A DNA stretch of 64,000 nt, taken from Paraburkholderia monticola (GTDB lineage Bacteria > Pseudomonadota > Gammaproteobacteria > Burkholderiales > Burkholderiaceae). This document shows positions 19,301-27,399 of this stretch, one piece after another. Both the position numbers and the translations under genes were made by a program. Location: positions 124,001 through 188,000 of the forward strand of contig NZ_LRBG01000012.1 in assembly GCF_001580545.1 (NCBI RefSeq), given 5' to 3'. The notes below the pieces were generated by a model. It was not told where the DNA came from. It saw only the letters and a program-made list of their open reading frames with translations, and did no database searches. Numbering within the stretch: the first letter of the stretch is position 1; the number at the start of each line of letters is the position of its first letter.

Positions 19301-19434
19301 TGGCGAATGCGTGTGCACAGATGGAGCAGCAAGCCAGAAACGACGACGTTCGTGGCGTCAAGGATGGCCTCGGTCGTCTCGAGCCGCTCGCCTATGCGAC
19401 GCTCGCGCGGCGCGTGATGCATGCAGCGTCATAG
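16384..19434 (+). CDS. Hybrid sensor histidine kinase with receiver and HPt-like domain
   Basis: 1016-residue membrane signalling protein. TM1 lies about residues 37-60, a ~300-residue periplasmic sensor follows, TM2 about 366-388, a PAS-like linker, then HisKA with phospho-accepting His542 in MMSHEIRTPLNAILGNLE. The ATPase domain (about 645-765) has LVSNAIKFT, VSDTGIGM and YGGTGLGLAL. The receiver (about 785-900) has DD pair VVDDQ and Asp836 in LTDINMPGMDG. A C-terminal HPt-like domain holds His959 in HLHALRGSFAMI, close to the HxLKGS consensus. The layout His-Asp-His matches BvgS/RcsC-type phosphorelays. The only response regulator nearby is the RcsB-like protein at 12491, its probable target. 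Confidence 0.93.
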   Translation: MPSQIGKSDKHGGALRAPTGQPGDHEPGVLSRHQRTFFYSAGIAISLIIALLTGVMLYSMVNDYIEHRYTDFAVRRTRLQQEILEVETLLRTFVRHTEESWDANPAAPDGLVDRFFAQHGRIVLQLRRGADSVLVLGDITQPPPDPEVDRFLALGIELNPRVSAFAKVQPIGASGYVYTPDRRFIAIFPVPGVDDSLKSNGVKNVDELVRRIAPDIGDLSDPAVAARWFANRDPVWFPPAAHPFGREAAVRVVMPAFSKGRPFIVVVRDVPVSVLREELASTRHDEASMIVDPAGKVILLDTGPTGGTRGLTDRILSVEQQTPQSTRVTRQYLRGLFIASGPVTSGGWKLVYGFTWRTMLVDLWPGLLGYSAAMLLVTAFLWTLLLLLDHRIFTPGYVRSQRVFESENLNRTMVAAAPSGFALLSFERGDVLLQNDLMRSYESNTHPDDPRLHARLLSLYDRSAGAPAWQSDLEMSLRLADGRVDDLLVSMVRTRYRGQDVLLCSFSDVTTLKNTERKLDEARAAADAANEAKSAFLAMMSHEIRTPLNAILGNLELLGRSALSSSQQERVGVVTSSSTALLGIINDLLDFSKVESGQMTLESISFDLGDVIRQVAAMFEPVAHAKGLEFDCMIDDALAPHYLGDPTRIRQIAINLVSNAIKFTATGEVLLEVYLKDDTADDSPIVIGVSDTGIGMTPQQQETLFHAFTQADSSIARRYGGTGLGLALCLRLTELMHGTILVKSELNEGSTFVVTLPIPASAGTPASASGAGKTEWESAGIDAHAVHILVVDDQLANRELIVAQLATLGFEADMADSGGAALRRFNERHYDLVLTDINMPGMDGYALARCLRDQRATVPIIAITAQVAAEERARCTRAGIDEVLLKPVLLGTMDATVRRLVTEASKRPAIDTAAKLDISQGPLPEPIHHAISQGLKESLEALYAAIELGDLKAVLAHLHALRGSFAMIQETEVANACAQMEQQARNDDVRGVKDGLGRLEPLAYATLARRVMHAAS

Positions 19435-19443
19435 TCATCAGCT

Positions 19444-22389
19444 TTAGCCCTCGGTCGAATCCGCGGGCTCCTGCCGCGAGCCGACATATCGCCCGATATC
19501 GACATCGTCCAGTTGTTCGGCAGCCATGAACCGCTCGGCATAGGTCCGGTATGCGCCGGACGTCAGAAACAGTTCGAACACATCCGGATCGATCTGTCCT
19601 TGCTGTTTCATCGAGGCCATGATCTGCACCGTTTCGGACAGCGTCTTCGCTTTCCTGTACGGGCGATCCTTCGCGGTCAAGGCTTCGAACACGTCGGCCA
19701 CGGCCAGCATGCGGGCAAGGGTGCTCATTTCCTGTTTTCTCAATCGTCTCGGATAACCCGTACCGTCCATGGTCTCGTGGTGATTGCCGGCAATCTCCGG
19801 TACGGGGCGCAGATACTTGGGAAAGCTCAGGCGCGACAGCATGATCTGGGTTTGGACGATGTGATCCTCGATCTTGTAGCGTTCCTCCCTGCTCAAGGTG
19901 CCTCGTCCGACACACAGGTTGTAGAGCTCTCCACGGTTGTAAAGCAGGTCGGGCTCGTCGCGCAGGAAGCCCCAGGGGTTGTCGGGCTGTATCCGGTCCG
20001 ATGGGCACCTTTCGATGCAGTGTTCCGGCTTGTCCGCGAGCAGTGACTCGAGCGCTGGCAACCCCGCCGGCGCGGTGCGCTGTTTGCGCGCGAACTCCTC
20101 CTGCGAGATACCGATGCGGTCATCGAGTGTGCGCAGCCAGGTCCGCGACGCAATCGATTTCAGTCGATCGAGATGCGTCTGCTCCATGGACTCGGCGCCG
20201 CGGTTGCATGCCGCGACGAAGGCAAACTCGTCGTCGAGTTGCCGGAGTTCGGCGTCGCGCTTCGCTGTCGCAGTCGCTTCATCTTCGCCAGCAAGCCTTT
20301 CGTGCAGGCATCGAATTTCGGCGTCCCGTTTGAGCACCTCGAAGCGCATGCGGATCTCGTGGATACGGTCGGACAGTGTTTCGAGCTTGGTGCCCTTGTC
20401 GATGATGTACTCGGGGGTCGTCACCTTGCCGCAGTCATGCAACCACGCCGCGACGTGCAGCACTTCCCAGTCGGACGCACTCATCGCGAAGTCGGCGAAA
20501 GGCCCATTGCGCGCCTCGCAACCGGCCTGGGCAATCAGTTTCACCACTTCGGGCACTCGCGTGCAGTGCCCGCCCGTGTGCGGACTCTTGGCATCGATCG
20601 CACCGGCAATCATTCGAATGAACGCGTCGAAGAGTTCGCGCTGTGTCTTCAGCAACTCCCGTAGCTCGATGGAATTGCCGAGCAGTCCAGCCAGCGCACT
20701 GATAAAGCCCTGCTCGGGGCCCTCGAAAGGCGTGCCACGTAGCAACAGCATCACGGCGACGAGCTCGCGCTCCCGATTGATCAGCGGGACGATCACGACA
20801 TGGGATGCGTTGTCCGAGACCAGCGGACGGAGTTTCTCCGGCAACACCGCGGAATCCGCCAGCGCACGCGAAAAAACCACGCCATCTGTAATGGCCCGAC
20901 GCACAGCCGGCGGCGCAGCACCCAGGGGGATATCCTGTAACGCGGATGTGACGTCCCCCGTATCGCCGCTCCAGCCGTACACCGGATCCATCGTCTCGTC
21001 ACGCATGAAGTAGAGCGCACCGGCCGGGCTGCCGACTATCTCCATGATCCGCTTCATCAGTATCGGCAGCAGACGGTCCAGATCCGGTGCGGAGGCGACC
21101 TCGCGCATGATGTCGAGAAACCTTCGGATAGCCAACCGCATCTCGTCCATCGCACGCGACAGACCATTCACCTCGGCGACTCGCGAGCGGATGACGAAAG
21201 TCTCATCGAACTCCAGCTTGCGGATGGCCCCGGCCTGACCGGCCAGAACCTGAAGGGGACGGGAGATGGCGCGAGCGAAGAGCCACGTGACCGGAATCGC
21301 GGCCAGCAGGACGAGGATCGTCAGCCCGAGTGCCGCCTCCGCCTGTCGGGTCGCCCCCGTCAGCAGTTCGTCCTCGGGTATGGCCAATACCAGGAAATAT
21401 GGCTTGCCGCCACCGGTTGCGAGGCGTTCGACCCACGTGTACCAGTCCCGGCCGTCGATCCTTGCAACCTCGTGCATTTGCGTTGCGGCGCCGAGCGTAG
21501 CGGCTCGCGACGCCAGATCCGTGAGAATGGGTATGCCGAACTCGCTGGCCGGTCGTAGCAGTGCGCTGCCTTGTGCGACGTGCGCACCCGAGCGCCCGCC
21601 GATGGCCGAGCCGGAGGCCAGCAAGTGGCCGTTGGCGTCGAGCAGGGCGATCAGCGTGTGTTCCGTGCGTCTCATGCGAGAAAGCATCTGTCCCAGCATG
21701 TCCAACCGGATGTCCCCGCCTACGACAGCCGTCTTGTTGCTGCCGGGAATCGCGAGCGTCGCGCCTGCGCCCTTGTCCGTAAAGAAAACGTACGGCGCGG
21801 TCCGGATGAGGCCGCCCGCCGAGGCAGCCTCGATGTACCAGGGGCGTGTTCTGGGATCGTATTGCATCGCGAAGGACGCCGCGTCCGTTGTCTGGATCGG
21901 CGTCAATGCTGCGTCCAGATAGATGTTTCGTCCTTCCGGGCCTTGCGCGCCCCGGATCACGCTTTGCACCAGATAGGCCGCGCTCTGCGGTGCGCTGAAC
22001 ATCGCCCGAACTGCGTCATCCTGGAGACGCCTCACATAGAAGAAGTCTCCGCTCGCGTAGCCCACGTACAGCGACTGCAATACCGGTGTGGCGTCCAGCG
22101 CGTCGCGCAGCAGCGCAAGGCGCGTCATTCTCGCATCGAGCGTCTGGGCATCCGCCAGGCTGCTGTGGCTGATCAGCGTGACGGCCATTTCTGCCGGCGC
22201 GACATATCCTTGAACGTCTTCCAGCATTTCGCGGCCGATACGCCGGGCGGAATCGCTAGCTGCGGACTGAAGCGTATCCCTCGTGATCAGGTAGCCAGCA
22301 CCTGCGATCGAGCCCCCCACGACCAGAAGCAGAAACGCGAACACGAACCAGATCAGGAAATGAAGCGGGAAGACTCGGGGTCCATTCAT
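19444..22389 (-). CDS. HD-GYP domain protein with Cache-like sensor, HAMP and GAF domains (probable c-di-GMP phosphodiesterase)
   Basis: 981 residues. TM1 (about 10-35) and TM2 (about 350-372) enclose a dCache-like periplasmic sensor (RTRPWYIEAASAGGLIRTAP; KTAVVGGDIRLDMLG). HAMP and GAF segments follow (to about 570). The catalytic part has the metal pair His651-Asp652 in LHDCGKVTTPEYIIDKGTKL, HHETMDGTGYP with Gly878-Tyr879-Pro880, and AVADVFEALTAKDRPYR. Between the HD pair and the HHE/GYP motifs lie about 220 residues, far more than in the minimal domain, so an inserted helical segment is present. Likely hydrolyses cyclic di-GMP to lower adhesion and biofilm signalling. It converges on the hybrid kinase with a 9-base gap. 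Confidence 0.92.
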   Translation of the reverse strand: MNGPRVFPLHFLIWFVFAFLLLVVGGSIAGAGYLITRDTLQSAASDSARRIGREMLEDVQGYVAPAEMAVTLISHSSLADAQTLDARMTRLALLRDALDATPVLQSLYVGYASGDFFYVRRLQDDAVRAMFSAPQSAAYLVQSVIRGAQGPEGRNIYLDAALTPIQTTDAASFAMQYDPRTRPWYIEAASAGGLIRTAPYVFFTDKGAGATLAIPGSNKTAVVGGDIRLDMLGQMLSRMRRTEHTLIALLDANGHLLASGSAIGGRSGAHVAQGSALLRPASEFGIPILTDLASRAATLGAATQMHEVARIDGRDWYTWVERLATGGGKPYFLVLAIPEDELLTGATRQAEAALGLTILVLLAAIPVTWLFARAISRPLQVLAGQAGAIRKLEFDETFVIRSRVAEVNGLSRAMDEMRLAIRRFLDIMREVASAPDLDRLLPILMKRIMEIVGSPAGALYFMRDETMDPVYGWSGDTGDVTSALQDIPLGAAPPAVRRAITDGVVFSRALADSAVLPEKLRPLVSDNASHVVIVPLINRERELVAVMLLLRGTPFEGPEQGFISALAGLLGNSIELRELLKTQRELFDAFIRMIAGAIDAKSPHTGGHCTRVPEVVKLIAQAGCEARNGPFADFAMSASDWEVLHVAAWLHDCGKVTTPEYIIDKGTKLETLSDRIHEIRMRFEVLKRDAEIRCLHERLAGEDEATATAKRDAELRQLDDEFAFVAACNRGAESMEQTHLDRLKSIASRTWLRTLDDRIGISQEEFARKQRTAPAGLPALESLLADKPEHCIERCPSDRIQPDNPWGFLRDEPDLLYNRGELYNLCVGRGTLSREERYKIEDHIVQTQIMLSRLSFPKYLRPVPEIAGNHHETMDGTGYPRRLRKQEMSTLARMLAVADVFEALTAKDRPYRKAKTLSETVQIMASMKQQGQIDPDVFELFLTSGAYRTYAERFMAAEQLDDVDIGRYVGSRQEPADSTEG

Positions 22390-22551
22390 TTCTACCTCCG
22401 TGACGAGGTGAGCACGCTTCCCGCCGAGCGCGCCAGCCCGGGGTGGCCGGCCGCTTCATGGCAGTGACCTATTCATAATATTGATTCCGGCGGTGGATGG
22501 CGATGCCTATTCTTTTTCGAGGACGTCGGTTGCTCGTTCACATCGCGGCAG

Positions 22552-22914
22552 CTAGTCATCTTCCGGCGGTAGCGGCGCACACCCCGCCCATTTGTCCGCC
22601 CGACCGTACTCCACCGCTTCGCGAAGCATTTCGTTTTCGGCGATCGTCCTGCCGAGCAATCGTTGCAGTTTGCGGACCTGCCTGAGCGCATCGGTCAGTG
22701 CCGATGCCGGCACGACACGCTGCCCGGACTCTGACGGCGACAGACTGCCGTCCCTATAGCGCTTACGCCAACGGAACAGCTGACTCGAACTCACGCCGTG
22801 CCGACGCGCAACCGTCGCGACCGATTGCCCCGGAGCGAAACTCTCCCGCACGATCGCCAGCCGCTGCTGCGCCGACCAGCGCCTGCGGCGCCGCGTGCCT
22901 GTCAATGCGTCCAT
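22552..22914 (-). mobile_element. Orphan IS3-family (IS2-like) transposase OrfA
   Basis: 120-residue OrfA: an N-terminal helix-turn-helix (RWSAQQRLAIVRESFAPGQS, then VATVARRHGVSSSQLFRWRK) and a C-terminal leucine-zipper region (LRQVRKLQRLLGRTIAENEM then LREAVEYGRADKWAG). It ends LPPEDD, where IS2-type elements normally overlap or frameshift into OrfB. No OrfB integrase with a DDE core follows in the 160 bases before the HD-GYP gene, so the element is a fragment and cannot move itself. It sits 30 bases downstream of the BKACE gene on the same strand, marking the left edge of the catabolic island. Confidence 0.82.
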
Positions 22915-22943
22915 AGTTTCCCGTGTCGATCAGGCGTAAGCAC

Positions 22944-23825
22944 TCATCTCGCAAGCCCAAGCATGTCGCGCGCTTCACGGGCGGACGCCAGTTCCCCGCC
23001 CAGCGACGTGACGATTTCGCGGGCTCGCGACACCAGCACCGCATTGCTCTCGGCAAGCACACCCTTCGACAGGTAGATGTTGTCCTCGAGGCCGACGCGT
23101 ATGTGTCCGCCCGCGAGCCACGATTGCGCAACGACCGGAAACTCGGCGCGCCCGATTCCGAACGCCGCCCACGTCGCACCCGGCGGCAGCAGATTGCGCG
23201 CATAGAGAAGCGTTTCGGGCGAGGCCGCGAAGCCGTACTTCACGCCGAGCACGAAGGTCCACAAGCCGGGGCCGTCGAGCACGCCCGATTCGATCAGATG
23301 ACGCGCGAGATGGACGTCGCCCGAATCGAAGATCTCGAGTTCGGGCTTCACGCCTGCTTCGCGGATCACCGCCGCCATGCGCGTCACTGATTTCGGCGTA
23401 TTGATGACCACGTCATTGCCGGAGTTCATCGTGTTCAGGTCGAGGCTGCAAATGTCCGGCCGCAGCGCGAGGATGTGCTCGACGCGGCGCTCGGGCGCCA
23501 TCAGCGTGGTACCGGCGGCGGCGAGCTTCGGCTCGTGATCGTCCGGAATGAAGCGGCCGCCGGGCCCGGTGGTCAGGTTGATGATCAACTCGGCATCCAC
23601 CGCCCGGATGCGCTCCATCACCTCGCGATACAGCGCGAGATCCATCGACGGCCGGCCGGTCCGCGGATCGCGCACGTGAATGTGAACGACCGCCGCGCCG
23701 GCCTGGGCCGCGTCGAGGCAGGCGCTCGCGATCTGCTGGGGCGTGATGGGCAGTCCCGGATGCTGTTCCGGCTTCGTGAGGTTGCCGGTGACCGCGCAGG
23801 TAAGAATCGTTTTATTCGATTGCAT
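22944..23825 (-). CDS. BKACE family beta-keto acid cleavage enzyme (DUF849)
   Basis: 293-residue Zn-dependent TIM-barrel enzyme. The family condenses a beta-keto acid with acetyl-CoA and splits it into acetoacetate and a new acyl-CoA. Visible features are the zinc ligands His48 and His50 in AVVHIHVRDPRTGRPS, the substrate loop LTTGPGGRF, and GLEDNIYLSKG with the third ligand Glu near residue 236. It is the last gene of the leftward operon, 95 bases after livF. In this setting it could process a beta-keto acid such as 3-oxoadipate formed after ring cleavage; the substrate is inference, as family members accept many. Confidence 0.9.
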   Translation of the reverse strand: MQSNKTILTCAVTGNLTKPEQHPGLPITPQQIASACLDAAQAGAAVVHIHVRDPRTGRPSMDLALYREVMERIRAVDAELIINLTTGPGGRFIPDDHEPKLAAAGTTLMAPERRVEHILALRPDICSLDLNTMNSGNDVVINTPKSVTRMAAVIREAGVKPELEIFDSGDVHLARHLIESGVLDGPGLWTFVLGVKYGFAASPETLLYARNLLPPGATWAAFGIGRAEFPVVAQSWLAGGHIRVGLEDNIYLSKGVLAESNAVLVSRAREIVTSLGGELASAREARDMLGLAR

Positions 23826-23919
23826 ATCGGTTCAGAAGGGAAGGGAATACGACGACGATGAGCCGCGGCGAATGCCGGGGCCGACGGAAACTTCGCGCGG
23901 GCGGCGGGGACGCCTACGC

Positions 23920-24630
23920 CTACACGCCCAAATAGGTCTGCAAACGATTGATGTCCTGCCGCAAAGCCGTCGAATCGCCCTGCCAGGCAACGCGCCCTTT
24001 GTCGACGATGTAGTGATGGTCGCCAAGCGTCAGCATCGGCGCGAGGTTCTTGTCGATGCACAGGATCGACAGGCCGCCCGTTTTCAACTGGGCCAGACAC
24101 TGCCAGATTTCGCTGCGAATCAATGGCGCGAGACCTTCGGTCGCTTCGTCGAGGATCAGCAGTTTGGGATTGGTCATCAGCGCGCGGCCGATCGCGACCA
24201 TCTGCTGTTCGCCGCCCGACAGATTGCTGGTGAGGTGCTTCTCGCGCTCCTTCAGACGCGGAAACAGCGCGTAGACACGCGGCAGCGTCCAGGGCTCGCC
24301 CGCGCCGCGGCGATTGACCGCCGTCGCAAGCAGATTCTCGCGCACGGTCAGTCGCGGAAACACCTGGCGGCCTTCGGGCACGAGGCCGAGCCCCGCCTTC
24401 GCAATCCGATGCGACGGCAGCGCGTGCACGGCGTTGCCGTCGAACCGGATGGCGCCGCTCGCGCAACGCACGAGCCCGGTGATCGCCTTGACGGTGGTCG
24501 ATTTGCCCATGCCGTTGCGCCCCAGCAGCGTGACGAATGCGCCCGGCTCGATGTCGAGCGACATGCCGAATAGCGCCTGACTCGCGCCATAGAACGCATT
24601 CACGTTGGATAAGGACAGCAGCGGATTCAT
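23920..24630 (-). CDS. livF: Branched-chain-type ABC transporter ATP-binding protein LivF
   Basis: 236-residue cytoplasmic ATPase of the HAAT (hydrophobic amino acid/aromatic acid) importer family. Walker A GRNGMGKSTT, signature LSGGEQQMVAIGRAL, Walker B KLLILDEATEGLAP and the switch His region are present. MNPLLSLSNVNAFYGASQAL is the usual LivF N-terminus. Its ATG overlaps the stop of livG (ATGA). It works as a heterodimer with LivG under the LivH/LivM membrane pair. Confidence 0.93.
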   Translation of the reverse strand: MNPLLSLSNVNAFYGASQALFGMSLDIEPGAFVTLLGRNGMGKSTTVKAITGLVRCASGAIRFDGNAVHALPSHRIAKAGLGLVPEGRQVFPRLTVRENLLATAVNRRGAGEPWTLPRVYALFPRLKEREKHLTSNLSGGEQQMVAIGRALMTNPKLLILDEATEGLAPLIRSEIWQCLAQLKTGGLSILCIDKNLAPMLTLGDHHYIVDKGRVAWQGDSTALRQDINRLQTYLGV

Positions 24631-25397
24631 CGCGCGGCTCCGGTCGTTTCGTTGCAGCGCTCGTCGCCGAGATAGGCGTCGCGCACCTCGGCGTTGGCGC
24701 GGATGGCGTCGGCCGTTCCGCAGGCGAGCGCGCGGCCGTTGACGAGCACCGTGATGCGATCGGCCAGCGCGAACACGGCGTCCATGTCGTGCTCGACCAG
24801 CACGATCGCGTGCTCGCCCTTCAGATCGGCGAGCAGTTCGGTCATCTGCGCCGATTCCGCCTGACTCATGCCCGCCATCGGTTCATCGAGCAGCAGCAGT
24901 CGAGGCTGGCCCGCCAGCGCCATCGCCAGTTCCAGTTGCCGGTGTTCGCCATGCGCGAGCGCCGCGGCCTCCACGTGCATCCGACCCGCGAGTCCCACCC
25001 GCGCGAGCAGCGCCTTCGCGGGTTCGCGCAGCGCGGCGTCGCTGGCGGCCGCGCGCCAGAAGCGAAAGCTGTGTCCCTGCAGCGACTGGCAGGCGAGTGC
25101 CACGTTCTCGAGCGCCGTGAACTCGGGGAAGACCGACGTGATCTGGTACGAGCGCGCCAGCCCGGCGTGCACGCGCTGCTCGATCGACATCGACGTGATG
25201 TCGAAACCGTCGAGATGAATCGTGCCTTCGTCGGCCTCCAGTTCGCCGGCGAGCAGCCCGATCAGCGTGCTCTTGCCGGCGCCGTTCGGGCCGATGATCG
25301 CGTGCAGTTCGCCCGCCTGCACCTCGACGCAGAAATGATCGGTGGCGCAGAGACCGCCATACCGTTTGACCAGCCGGTCGACGCGCAACAGACTCAT
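24627..25397 (-). CDS. livG: Branched-chain-type ABC transporter ATP-binding protein LivG
   Basis: 256-residue ATPase starting MSLLRVDRLVKRYGGLCATD, with Walker A GPNGAGKSTL, the LivG-type ARSYQITSVFPEFTALENVA segment, LAHGEHRQLELAMAL in place of the signature, and Walker B LLLLDEPMAGM. The start at 25397 overlaps the livM stop (ATGA). A much longer frame extends upstream through livM but carries no LivG homology there and is antisense-like filler. The family imports amino acids or aromatic acids; the binding protein is on the other strand at 33953. Confidence 0.93.
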   Translation of the reverse strand: MSLLRVDRLVKRYGGLCATDHFCVEVQAGELHAIIGPNGAGKSTLIGLLAGELEADEGTIHLDGFDITSMSIEQRVHAGLARSYQITSVFPEFTALENVALACQSLQGHSFRFWRAAASDAALREPAKALLARVGLAGRMHVEAAALAHGEHRQLELAMALAGQPRLLLLDEPMAGMSQAESAQMTELLADLKGEHAIVLVEHDMDAVFALADRITVLVNGRALACGTADAIRANAEVRDAYLGDERCNETTGAAR

Positions 25398-26377
25398 GCC
25401 TTGCTCTCCACTTGAAGCGCACGGCGCGCGCGCCGCACTTCCAGATCGCCCAGCAGCCCGTAGAGCCCGCGGCGCGACAACAGCACGGTGACGACGATCA
25501 GCGGTCCGAACACGATCATCCAGTGTTCGGTGTAGCCCTTGAGCAGTTCTTCGAGCAGCAGCATCGCCGCGCTGCCGATCACTGGCCCGACGAGCGAGCC
25601 CAGCCCGCCCAGCACGACCATCGCGATCAGGTCGCCCGAGGCCGTCCACGCCATGTTGGCCGGCGAAGCGAAGTGGGTCAGGTTGGCATTCAGCATGCCG
25701 GCCACGCCGCACACCATCGCGCTGATCACATAGGCGGCCAGCTTGTAGCGCAGCGTTGCGAAACCGAGCGCGCGCATGCGCCGGTCGTTCTGACGGCTGC
25801 CGCGCAGCACCATGCCGAAGCGCGCGTTCACCATGCGAGCGCCGGCCCACAGGCACACGCACAGCACCGCGAAGGCGACGTAGTAGAGGACGTTGGGGTT
25901 GTCGAGCGTCACGCCGCCGAAATGGCTGCCCGAGGCGATCGGCAGGCCTTCGTCGCCGCCGAACCGCTTCAGGCTCACCGCGAGGAAATAGAACATCTGC
26001 GCGAAGGCGAGCGTGATCATGATGAACGCGACCCCCGACGTGCGCAGCGAAATCAGGCCCGTGACGAGACCCACCGCAGCGCACAGCGCCAACGTGACGG
26101 CCAGATGGGCGAAGCCGTTGTCGATGCCGACATAGCCCATGATGCCGACCACATACGCGCCGAGCCCGAGGAACAGCGCGTGGCCGAAACTCACCATGCC
26201 GCCATAGCCGATCAGCAGATCGAGCGAGACGGCCGCGATCGCGAAGATGACGATGCGACCGAACAGCGTCAGATAGAACGGTTGCTGCGTCAGCCACGCG
26301 TACAGCGGAACGAGCGCCAATGCCGCGAGCAACAGCGCGGGCACGAACGTGCGAAGGGAAAACTTCATAGGTGCCAT
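25394..26377 (-). CDS. livM: Branched-chain-type ABC transporter permease LivM
   Basis: Inner-membrane permease of 327 residues with 8-9 hydrophobic segments and the LivM landmark LLIGYGGMVSFGHALFLGLG, followed by GVAFIMITLAFAQMFYFLAV and GGLGSLVGPVIGSAA. The start codon overlaps the livH stop (TGATG), so translation is coupled. Forms the translocation pore with LivH. Confidence 0.92.
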   Translation of the reverse strand: MAPMKFSLRTFVPALLLAALALVPLYAWLTQQPFYLTLFGRIVIFAIAAVSLDLLIGYGGMVSFGHALFLGLGAYVVGIMGYVGIDNGFAHLAVTLALCAAVGLVTGLISLRTSGVAFIMITLAFAQMFYFLAVSLKRFGGDEGLPIASGSHFGGVTLDNPNVLYYVAFAVLCVCLWAGARMVNARFGMVLRGSRQNDRRMRALGFATLRYKLAAYVISAMVCGVAGMLNANLTHFASPANMAWTASGDLIAMVVLGGLGSLVGPVIGSAAMLLLEELLKGYTEHWMIVFGPLIVVTVLLSRRGLYGLLGDLEVRRARRALQVESKA

Positions 26378-27297
26378 CACCCGTGCCGGACCGGAAACAG
26401 ACCTTGCGGGCGAATCGCCAGCACGGCCGCCATCATCAGATAGATCAGCATCGACGCGAGCGCGGGGCCGGCGGTGTCGGCCGTGCTCCGTTCGAGGAGG
26501 CCGCGCAGTAACGCCGGCAGCAACGTGCGGCCGACGGTATCGACGACGCCGACGATCAACGCGGCCAGAAACGCGCCGCGCACCGAGCCGATACCGCCAA
26601 TCACGATCACCACCATCGTCAGGATCAGGATCGGCTCGCCCATGCCGGGCTGCACCGACAGCAGCGGGCCGGCCATCAGCCCGGCGATACCGGCGAGCAC
26701 TGCGCCGAGCCCGAACAGCAGCGCGTTCAGCAACACGATGTTCACGCCGAGCGCGCCGACCGTGGCGCGATGCGTCGAGCCCGCGCGAATCCGCATGCCG
26801 AAGCGCGTCTTGTGGATCAGCAGATAGCAGCCCGCCGCCACCGCGAGGCCCACCACGATGATCGCGAAGCGGTAGGCCGGATACGTGATGCCGAATAGCT
26901 CGACGGTGCCCGAGAGCGCGTCCGGCACTTCCATGTAGTACGGCGACGCGCCCCAGATCATGCGCGCCAGTTCGTTGAAGAACAGGATCAGGCCGAACGT
27001 GGCGAGCACCTGATCGAGGTGATCGCGCTCGTAGAGCTTTCTGAACACGACGAATTCGACGACGAGCCCGAGCAACAGCATCGCTGGAATGAGCAGCAAC
27101 GCCGCGAGCGCGAACGAGCCGGTGTGGTTATAGATGGTCGCCGCGATGAACGCGCCCATCATGTAAAGCGAGCCGTGCGCGAGATTCACGAAGTTCATGA
27201 TGCCGAACACGAGCGTGAGGCCGGCCGCCATCAGGAACAACAGCACGCCCAGTTGCAGGCCGTTCAGGCACTGCATGATGAAGAGTGCAGGTGTCAT
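26377..27297 (-). CDS. livH: Branched-chain-type ABC transporter permease LivH
   Basis: 306-residue inner-membrane permease starting MTPALFIMQCLNGLQLGVLL, with the LivH landmarks LVFGIMNFVNLAHGSLYMMG and GGIGSVRGAFLAALIVG. An in-frame extension to 27336 is hydrophilic and unlike the family, so 27297 is used. The FAD oxidase gene ends about 100 bases upstream on the same strand; all belong to one leftward transcript driven from near 30494. Confidence 0.92.
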   Translation of the reverse strand: MTPALFIMQCLNGLQLGVLLFLMAAGLTLVFGIMNFVNLAHGSLYMMGAFIAATIYNHTGSFALAALLLIPAMLLLGLVVEFVVFRKLYERDHLDQVLATFGLILFFNELARMIWGASPYYMEVPDALSGTVELFGITYPAYRFAIIVVGLAVAAGCYLLIHKTRFGMRIRAGSTHRATVGALGVNIVLLNALLFGLGAVLAGIAGLMAGPLLSVQPGMGEPILILTMVVIVIGGIGSVRGAFLAALIVGVVDTVGRTLLPALLRGLLERSTADTAGPALASMLIYLMMAAVLAIRPQGLFPVRHG

Positions 27298-27399
27298 GCT
27301 GCCCTTGTCAGGTAGGTTGTCGGGGTAGCGGCGCAAAATCGCGCGCGCTCCGTCGAAAGAACGGGCCGCCGGCGGAGCGTTCCCCGCCGGCGGACGACA

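Noticed and set aside
25398..26297. 300-codon N-terminal extension of livG
   Set aside because: It overlaps livM on the same strand in another frame and is Arg-rich, with no homology; the LivG domain begins at the ATG at 25397.
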